DNA of 49,438 nucleotides from Catonella morbi ATCC 51271 (GTDB taxonomy: Bacteria; Bacillota; Clostridia; Lachnospirales; Lachnospiraceae): contig NZ_KI535367.1 of the NCBI RefSeq assembly GCF_000160035.2, forward strand, positions 746,422-795,859. Direction: 5' to 3'. Positions within the stretch are counted from its first letter, which is position 1; every line of letters starts with the position of its first letter. Position numbers and translations under genes: made by a program. Below, one piece after another: positions 44,269 through 49,438 of the stretch. A model generated the notes under the pieces. It made no database searches. It saw nothing but the letters and a program-made list of their open reading frames with translations, and was not told the DNA's origin.

Positions 44269-44988
44269 TTATTGTAATGGATTTTTACTTGGTTTTCCAC
44301 CTGAACGCGGATATTTCTTTGGAGTATTTTTTACTTTTTCTATAGAAATCAGCACTCTGGTATAATCAGTATCCTTTATGGTAAAATGGGCTGTTTCCTT
44401 TATTTCACCGCCAAGCACCCTGATTGCGGTCTTTGATGTCTCTATTTCTTCATCAGCTCCGGTAGCTTTGTAGGCTACAAATTTTCCACCAAGTTTTACA
44501 TAAGGCAGACAGTATTCACTTAGGGTTGGCAAGGCTGAAACCGCTCTTGATACGCATAAATCAAAGTTTTCTCTATATTCACCTTTTGCCTGTAATTCCT
44601 CAGCACGAGAGTGAATAGTGGTTATATCCTTTAAGCCAAGTTCTTCTATTACTTCATTTAAGAAGTTCAGCCTTTTATTAAGGGAATCCAGCAACAAAAC
44701 TTTGGTTGCCGGATATACTATTTTAATAGGAACTCCCGGAAAACCTGCACCTGTACCGATATCAAGTACAGTCATAGGCGCTTTCATATCCATTACTTTT
44801 GCTATCATCAGACTGTCTACAAAATGCTTTATTACAAATTCTTCGTAATCAGTGATTGCCGTAAGGTTCATTACCTTATTTTTCTCTGTTACCATTTCGT
44901 AAAATCTATAGAGTTTATCACATTGTTCTGAAGTTATTGTTATTCCTTCATTTTCAAGCTTTTTTATAATAAGTGATTTATCTTCCAT
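44269..44988 (-). CDS. rsmG: 16S rRNA m7G527 methyltransferase
   Basis: Methylates G527 of 16S rRNA with S-adenosylmethionine. The 239 residues match GidB/RsmG throughout: YRFYEMVTEKNKVMNLTAITDYEEFVIKHFVDSL, the SAM motif VLDIGTGAGFPGVPIKI, LLDSLNKRLNFLNEVIEELGL, and SRAVSALPTLSEYCLPYVKLGG. The C-terminus RSGGKPSKNPL fits too. The ATG at 44988 follows GAGGATG. It is usually next to mnmG and the parA/parB genes near the origin; none of these neighbours is seen here, so the gene has been separated from its common context. Confidence 0.95.
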   Translation of the reverse strand: MEDKSLIIKKLENEGITITSEQCDKLYRFYEMVTEKNKVMNLTAITDYEEFVIKHFVDSLMIAKVMDMKAPMTVLDIGTGAGFPGVPIKIVYPATKVLLLDSLNKRLNFLNEVIEELGLKDITTIHSRAEELQAKGEYRENFDLCVSRAVSALPTLSEYCLPYVKLGGKFVAYKATGADEEIETSKTAIRVLGGEIKETAHFTIKDTDYTRVLISIEKVKNTPKKYPRSGGKPSKNPLQ

Positions 44989-45023
44989 TAGTCATCCTCT
45001 TTCATTAAGGCATATCCATCCAC

Positions 45024-45341
45024 CTACAGCCCTTGTATTATACTCAAATAATCCTGTCTGTAGTCCACTACCGCATATATGGTTACTATCTTCTTTTCCT
45101 CATTTATTTTATAAAAAACAATGTCTTTTTCAAGAATCAGTACCAGATATCCCTGTCTTTTTAAGATATTATATTTGGGTGTAGTTCCGATATAAGGATT
45201 GTCTCCCAATGATAAAATTGCCTTTTCCAGTTCTTCCAGTTTTTTCAAAGCCACGCTGTTACCAAAGTTTTCAGCAATATAGAGAACAATCTCCCGTATC
45301 AGAGCATCTGCCGTATCAGTCCTTATAACTTGATATTTCAA
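45024..45341 (-). CDS. RelE/ParE-type toxin
   Basis: Toxin half of a type II pair, 105 residues. The fold pattern is that of ParE/RelE: YQVIRTDTADALIREIVLYIAENFGNSVA (N-terminal helix pair), GTTPKYNILKRQGYLVLILEKDIVFYKINEEKKIVTIYAVVDYRQDY (C-terminal sheet). The end R-Q-D-Y resembles the R/H-Y end of the family. The start codon appears to be TTG, overlapping the antitoxin stop, with AAGGAGGAG just upstream. Whether it cleaves mRNA (RelE) or acts on gyrase (ParE) cannot be told. The overlap and downstream position indicate coupled expression. Confidence 0.88.
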   Translation of the reverse strand: MKYQVIRTDTADALIREIVLYIAENFGNSVALKKLEELEKAILSLGDNPYIGTTPKYNILKRQGYLVLILEKDIVFYKINEEKKIVTIYAVVDYRQDYLSIIQGL

Positions 45342-45622
45342 ATTCTCTCCTCCTTAAGAATAGCTCTCAAATCATCAAAAGTATCCTTAATAGGAGCAAC
45401 TCTCTCATACTTAACATCTTCATCAGCTTCTGCAAGGATTTCCAAAAGCTCAATTCTGGCTTTCATTCTTTTATATTCCTCATATCCGATTGAGACTGTA
45501 TCTCCCCGTCCATTTACGGTAATTATTACTGCTTCCTTATCTTCCCTGCATTGTCTGGATATTTCATTATAATGATTACGCAGGTCTGCTGACGGTCTGA
45601 TTGTTTCCTGTTTAATAAACAT
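45338..45622 (-). CDS. Phd/YefM-type antitoxin
   Basis: Antitoxin and probable autorepressor, 94 residues. The N-terminal domain IRPSADLRNHYNEISRQCREDKEAVIITVNGRGDTVSIGYEEYKRM is the Phd/YefM fold, and the rest (VKYERVAPIKDTFDDLRAILKEERI) is the flexible part that wraps the toxin. AGGGAGGG precedes the ATG. The toxin gene overlaps its stop codon. A perfect 15-bp inverted repeat covers the promoter upstream, which fits binding by this protein or the toxin-antitoxin complex. Confidence 0.88.
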   Translation of the reverse strand: MFIKQETIRPSADLRNHYNEISRQCREDKEAVIITVNGRGDTVSIGYEEYKRMKARIELLEILAEADEDVKYERVAPIKDTFDDLRAILKEERI

Positions 45623-45644
45623 AGGCTTATCCCTCCCTAAAAGT

Positions 45645-45677
45645 TTATAGACATATTATATCATAATATGTCTATAA
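45645..45677. promoter_or_regulatory. Palindromic operator of the toxin-antitoxin operon
   Basis: TTATAGACATATTAT (45645-45659) and ATAATATGTCTATAA (45663-45677) are perfect inverted repeats with a 3-base centre, overlapping the -10 of the promoter. Confidence 0.75.
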
Positions 45678-45683
45678 GCTCAA
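45655..45683 (-). promoter_or_regulatory. Promoter of the toxin-antitoxin operon
   Basis: On the minus strand TTGAGC (45683-45678) and a perfect TATAAT (45660-45655) are 17 bp apart. Confidence 0.65.
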
Positions 45684-45743
45684 TCAGAATTATTATAACG
45701 CTAAATGATGTGTGTGTCAAAAGTATTTGACATACCTTGATAC

Positions 45744-45778
45744 AGGATTGCTACAGCTTCGCTTCTCGCAATCCTTTT
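45744..45778. terminator. Hairpin downstream of the sirtuin gene
   Basis: AGGATTGC (45744-45751) pairs with GCAATCCT (45768-45775). A T run follows only on the plus strand, so its direction as a terminator is unclear. Confidence 0.4.
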
Positions 45779-45782
45779 ATTC

Positions 45783-46508
45783 TCAAATATTAATCCCCTT
45801 CATTATCTCTCCAATAGGAGCATTTATAACTAATTCAGCATTCAGGTTTCTGCCGGTATCCGACTTATTAATCACTACAAGGTGTTTTCCATGAAAATAA
45901 TCCACAAAGCCAGCTGCCGGATATACCACAAGCGAAGTTCCTCCTATGATAAGAGTATCTGCTGACGAAATAGCCATTAAAGCCCTTTCAATCACATTCT
46001 GGTCAAGTCCTTCTTCATAAAGTACCACATCAGGCTTAACTATGCCACCGCACTCACAACGTGGAATTCCTTCTGCATTTTTTACAAATTCTGCATCATA
46101 AAACTTTCTACATTTCATACAATAATTTCTGTGTATACTTCCATGCAACTCAAACACCTTTTTGCTGCCTGCTTCCTGATGAAGCCCATCAATATTCTGA
46201 GTAACCACAGCTAATAGCTTTCCTGCCTTCTCAAGCTCAGCCAGCTTAATATGTGCAGAATTCGGCTTTGCAGTAAGGCACATCATTTTTTCCTTGTAAA
46301 ATTCATAGAAAGCTTCAGGGTATCTTAAGAAAAAACTGTGGCTTATAATCTGTTCCGGAGAATACTTATATTCCTGATGATAAAGCCCATCAGCACTCCT
46401 AAAGTCAGGAATACCACTTTCCGTAGATACTCCCGCTCCACCAAAAAATACTATACTTTTGCTATCATCTACAATCTGCTGAAGTTTTTCTATTTCTTTT
46501 TCATACAT
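45783..46508 (-). CDS. cobB: Sir2-family NAD-dependent protein deacylase
   Basis: Removes acetyl or related groups from lysines with NAD. FFGGAGVSTESGIPDFRS is the NAD-binding motif, TQNIDGLHQEAG the catalytic loop, FELHGSIHRNYCMKC the catalytic His followed by the first zinc Cys pair. Two more Cys pairs appear in CRKFY and CECGG. GTSLVVYPAAG and INKSDTGRN complete the fold. 241 residues is the bacterial size. AAGGAGGAC precedes the ATG. It is the next gene upstream of the toxin-antitoxin promoter and has a 36-bp gap to a membrane protein gene; it is probably its own unit. Confidence 0.93.
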   Translation of the reverse strand: MYEKEIEKLQQIVDDSKSIVFFGGAGVSTESGIPDFRSADGLYHQEYKYSPEQIISHSFFLRYPEAFYEFYKEKMMCLTAKPNSAHIKLAELEKAGKLLAVVTQNIDGLHQEAGSKKVFELHGSIHRNYCMKCRKFYDAEFVKNAEGIPRCECGGIVKPDVVLYEEGLDQNVIERALMAISSADTLIIGGTSLVVYPAAGFVDYFHGKHLVVINKSDTGRNLNAELVINAPIGEIMKGINI

Positions 46509-46544
46509 AACCAGTCCTCCTTCCTTATATGATTATCTGCTTTT

Positions 46545-47030
46545 CTAATGATTTAACTTATAAACTTCTGACATATATTTATTTTTATCATCTTTCCCTA
46601 CATAAACCTTCATTTTGAACAGCCTGTTCAATTCATTACTTCTCAAAGTTTTTGCATATGAAAAATAATTTCTGTTCATATATACAATTCTGCTTGTACC
46701 ATTTACAGCTTCACCTGCATCATTAAAATAACTGTAATTAAATCTACAACATTTAGCTCCACCAATTTTAAAACCTATATATACTTCATTTATACTCAGT
46801 ATTCTGGCTTCGAAATAATTTCCATCTGCCTTTAACTTCCTAAGCTTAATATCACTTTCTATCGTATAAGCCAAAACTCCTGCACAGATTCCAAGAAAAA
46901 TATAAGCTAAAAGTCTGAATATCATACTTTTAAATGATATGATGCCTGTCTCCCCTGCAACAATAATGAGAAATGCAGACAAAGTTCCAACTTTACCGAT
47001 AAGGTTAAAAGGAGTTTTTAATACTATCAT
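46545..47030 (-). CDS. Small membrane protein, uncharacterised
   Basis: A 161-residue protein with two hydrophobic helices near the N-terminus (VGTLSAFLIIVAGETGII and MIFRLLAYIFLGICAGVLAYTI). A soluble domain of about 100 residues follows (LKADGNYFEARILSINEVYIGF, then CCRFNYSYFNDAGEAV and LFKMKVYVGKDDKNKYMSEV). The pattern resembles the DUF3592-like or OB-fold membrane proteins, but I cannot assign it. AAGGAGACC precedes the ATG. It lies upstream of the sirtuin gene in the same direction. Confidence 0.7.
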   Translation of the reverse strand: MIVLKTPFNLIGKVGTLSAFLIIVAGETGIISFKSMIFRLLAYIFLGICAGVLAYTIESDIKLRKLKADGNYFEARILSINEVYIGFKIGGAKCCRFNYSYFNDAGEAVNGTSRIVYMNRNYFSYAKTLRSNELNRLFKMKVYVGKDDKNKYMSEVYKLNH

Positions 47031-47166
47031 ATGGTCTCCTTAGAATTTTACAATGCCACTGAAAAGCCAAGCTGTAGCAATCCAGTATCAATGTAATAAT
47101 TATAGACCATATTCAGCTTTTATTCAATCAACGCGCAAGCAGTAATTAGATATACCCTCTCAAATC

Positions 47167-47195
47167 TTGACAATATATTTAAAAACAAATACACT
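47167..47195 (+). promoter_or_regulatory. Promoter of the ArsR-type regulator gene
   Basis: Perfect TTGACA (47167-47172), 17 bp, then TACACT (47190-47195). An AT-rich palindromic stretch follows and could be its own operator. Confidence 0.55.
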
Positions 47196-47224
47196 GTACT
47201 TAAATATTTACTAGGAGATTATAT

Positions 47225-47593
47225 ATGTCAGAGTTTCATTTACCACACGACCACCACCATGAAAAACATCACGAAGATGCACTTGCTCGTCTTGCAATAA
47301 TAGATGATTTTAGTTTAACTGCAGAAGTATTTAAAATGCTGGGTGACGGAAGCAGGCTTCGTATCTTCTGGCTGTTATGCCACTGTGAGGATTGTGTTAT
47401 CAATATAAGTGCTATGGTAAATATGTCCAGTCCTGCCGTGTCACACCATTTAAAACAATTAAAGGCAGGTGGACTTATCACCAGCCGCAGAGATGGCAAA
47501 GAGATGTTTTATAAAGCATCAGATACCGAAAGAAGCAGACTTCTTCATTGTATGATTGAAAGACTGATGGGAATAGTGTGTCCTGAAGATTAA
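47225..47593 (+). CDS. ArsR/SmtB-family metal-sensing regulator, His-rich N-terminus
   Basis: Winged helix repressor of 122 residues. The helix-turn-helix and wing are NISAMVNMSSPAVSHHLKQLKAGGLITSRRDGKEMFYKAS. Potential metal sites are the N-terminal HLPHDHHHEKHHED, the CHCEDCV segment at the alpha3 position (compare ELCVCDL of ArsR/CadC-type sensors), and the terminal helix DTERSRLLHCMIERLMG. Such proteins repress efflux pumps until zinc, cadmium or a related metal binds. AGGAG precedes the ATG. No transporter gene follows: about 850 bp of non-coding DNA lies downstream. The regulated target must be elsewhere or has been lost. Confidence 0.88.
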   Translation: MSEFHLPHDHHHEKHHEDALARLAIIDDFSLTAEVFKMLGDGSRLRIFWLLCHCEDCVINISAMVNMSSPAVSHHLKQLKAGGLITSRRDGKEMFYKASDTERSRLLHCMIERLMGIVCPED

Positions 47594-48393
47594 ATCCAGA
47601 TTTTCAAGTTAAGTACGACACTTTTGTTAGATAACCCCAATTACTCAGGCTATATGTCACAGACATCTTTTCCACACAGTACTGTAGGATTGACTGTTTC
47701 CGTTCTTTGGCTATAAGGTGGTATTAAGAGACTTCTTGTGAAATATCATAATCAAACCACAAATTATAATATTTTACAGATGTTTATAAATGATTTTGGA
47801 TAAATAATAAATTATTTTAATACAATCAAATTGAATTATATTCTGTTTGATTGTATTTTTTTGAGCCGGTTCATCCCTATTCTATAATCTATAGCTGTCA
47901 CAACTATTTTTACAACTTTTAAACCGTTCATTATTCAGCCTAATATTTCCGCTTATATGACACTATTTTGAAATATATCCTGCTACTCACCAAAATTTAT
48001 GTACGTTATAATTATTGTCGAATGTTTCTCATACCTCTGTAATAAACATGATTAATAGATTAGTGCCTTTTAATTTGGTCGGAAGTTAACCTTTTTCATC
48101 AATAATCAGCACCTAATGTTTAGCATACTGCTTTAAGCATTTATCAAGCATGCTTTTATGGTTTGCCTTCAATAATATTTCTATTTCTAAAATTTTGTGA
48201 CTTTTGGAAATTCTTCTAAGACGGTAATTGAGGTTTTTAATCATATAATAGAGGTGAAGGAACATATACAAGATATAGTGGTTGAGACTTTACACTTTTA
48301 ATTTGATTGTGATGCACAAATGATATATTGATACGAAAATGATATATCTATTTTCGCCAAAATCGTCAAAATCGGGGCATAAAGCAAAAATAC
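47594..48393. other. Non-coding stretch with a terminator and possible transposon relic
   Basis: No intact gene is seen. The stretch contains a terminator (47819-47862) and AT-rich filler. On the minus strand about 48080-48250 reads like a broken IstB-type ATPase fragment: LDKCLKQYAKH, a stop, then VLIIDEKG and a second stop. This resemblance is short and weak. Confidence 0.45.
47819..47862 (+). terminator. Intrinsic terminator
   Basis: AATACAATCAAA (47819-47830) pairs perfectly with TTTGATTGTATT (47846-47857), followed by T. It is 226 bp after the ArsR-type gene, the nearest upstream gene. Confidence 0.75.
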
Positions 48394-48436
48394 AAAAAAG
48401 GCTCAAACCCTTGAAACTACTGAGTTTAAGCCTTTT
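48394..48436 (-). terminator. Terminator of the tRNA/rRNA operon
   Basis: On the minus strand AAAAGGCTTAAAC pairs with GTTTGAGCCTTTT (13 bp, one wobble), followed by T. It is directly after the tRNA-Lys gene. Confidence 0.8.
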
Positions 48437-48444
48437 CTCTCTTC

Positions 48445-48517
48445 TGAGACATGGGGGAATCGAACCCCCGACACCTTGATTAAAAGTCAAGTGCTCTACC
48501 AGCTGAGCTAATGTCCC
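48445..48517 (-). tRNA. tRNA-Lys (anticodon TTT)
   Basis: 73 bases, acceptor GGGACAT/ATGTCTC, anticodon loop CTTTTAA, T-arm GGTTCGATTCC. CCA is not encoded. It is the last gene of the tRNA cluster. Confidence 0.95.
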
Positions 48518-48548
48518 ATATTAATTTTTTCTGTCTTACAAGACAAAA

Positions 48549-48621
48549 TGCCCAGAGCCGGAATCGAACCAGCGACACAGGGATTTTCAGTCCCTTGCTC
48601 TACCGACTGAGCTATCTGGGC
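48549..48621 (-). tRNA. tRNA-Phe (anticodon GAA)
   Basis: 73 bases, acceptor begins GCCCAGA, anticodon loop CTGAAAA between GGGA and TCCC stems, standard T-arm. Confidence 0.95.
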
Positions 48622-48625
48622 AAAA

Positions 48626-48699
48626 TTGCGGGGACAGGATTTGAACCTATGACCTTCGGGTTATGAGCCCGACGAGCTTCCAGACTGCTCCACCCCGCG
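48626..48699 (-). tRNA. Initiator tRNA-fMet (anticodon CAT)
   Basis: 74 bases. C1 faces A72 (unpaired), and the anticodon stem has three GC pairs (GGG CTCATAA CCC); both are initiator features. Confidence 0.93.
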
Positions 48700-48754
48700 A
48701 TATTAAGTTTAGAAAATATCTTGGAATATAGCACTGTCCTATTATTTTCTAAAA

Positions 48755-48836
<82 letters not shown>

Positions 48837-48841
48837 AAAAA

Positions 48842-48914
48842 AGCCGATGATCGGACTCGAACCGATAACCTGCTGATTACAAATCAGCTGCTCTGCCAAT
48901 TGAGCCACATCGGC
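48842..48914 (-). tRNA. tRNA-Thr (anticodon TGT)
   Basis: 73 bases, acceptor GCCGATG/CATCGGC, anticodon loop TTTGTAA. Confidence 0.94.
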
Positions 48915-48940
48915 ATAACTGATATAGTTATTAAATTAAA

Positions 48941-49013
48941 TGGGGCCTACAGGGCTCGAACCTGTGACCCTCTGCTTGTAAGGCAGATGCTCTCCCAGCT
49001 GAGCTAAGACCCC
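48941..49013 (-). tRNA. tRNA-Val (anticodon TAC)
   Basis: 73 bases, acceptor GGGGTCT/AGGCCCC, anticodon loop CTTACAA. Confidence 0.95.
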
Positions 49014-49037
49014 ATAAATAATATCCTAAGATATTAA

Positions 49038-49111
49038 CGACCCAAGCGGGACTCGAACCCGCGACCTCTGCCGTGACAGGGCAGCGCTCTAACCAACTGA
49101 GCCATTGGGCC
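49038..49111 (-). tRNA. tRNA-Asp (anticodon GTC)
   Basis: 74 bases, acceptor begins GGCCCAA, anticodon loop CTGTCAC, discriminator G. It is the first tRNA after the 23S rRNA gene, 56 bp away. Confidence 0.95.
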
Positions 49112-49167
49112 AAACTAATATACCTTGAAAACTGCAACCGAATACAACATCTTTTTTCCTTTTCTTT

Positions 49168-49438
<271 letters not shown>

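Overview
The window looks like a chromosomal segment of an anaerobic low-GC Firmicute, most likely a Lachnospiraceae member. This rests on AT-rich codon use, strong AGGAGG ribosome sites, LplB/LplC-type sugar ABC transporters, a GPH symporter, a cytosolic cellobiose phosphorylase very close in sequence to clostridial enzymes, and a group B-like [FeFe] hydrogenase. Species cannot be fixed from the sequence alone.

Region 1 (1-5480) is a sugar-uptake operon: two permeases, a lipoprotein binding protein, and a GH32 beta-fructosidase whose frame is broken in an A7 run. Region 2 (5580-7620) is a GntR/YtrA-type regulator with its own palindromic operator and a two-gene ABC exporter. Region 3 (7724-10060) is a HAD hydrolase gene cut in two by an IS3-family element.

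Region 4 (10078-30090) is the most striking part. It is a 20-kb carbohydrate-catabolism block flanked by a 29-bp direct repeat that starts in the last codons of the HAD gene. It carries an AraC regulator, GH78 rhamnosidase, GH94 cellobiose phosphorylase, a frameshifted esterase, a GPH symporter, an endoglycoceramidase-like GH5, an 850-aa GH106-like putative glycosidase, an MBL-fold hydrolase, an AEC transporter, a GH43 gene interrupted by a second, inverted copy of the same IS3 element, and two more esterase-type hydrolases. None of the glycosidases has a signal peptide. The block therefore reads as import of an intact, probably acylated and rhamnosylated glycoside, followed by intracellular deacylation, trimming and phosphorolysis. 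The transporter and the first glycosidase share a 17-bp promoter motif.

Region 5 (30091-32380) restores the flanking chromosome: a 26-residue membrane peptide, a 99-residue protein and citrate synthase. A complete IS1634-type element with a 6-bp target duplication follows (32554-34655). Region 6 (34840-47030, nearly all minus strand) is housekeeping and stress functions: chemoreceptor, [FeFe] hydrogenase, serine hydrolase, GreA-like factor, Maf, DNA polymerase IV, Nudix, RsmG, a toxin-antitoxin pair and a sirtuin. An intergenic cluster of inverted GC-richer repeats lies at 43.8-44.3 kb. Region 7 holds an orphan His-rich ArsR regulator, 850 bp of mostly decayed non-coding DNA, seven tRNA genes and the 3' end of a 23S rRNA gene, all the RNAs on the minus strand.

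Several genes carry single-base indels, two of them in A-runs (GH32, esterase). These may be real decay, phase-variable tracts, or base-calling errors. Raw-read checks would decide.
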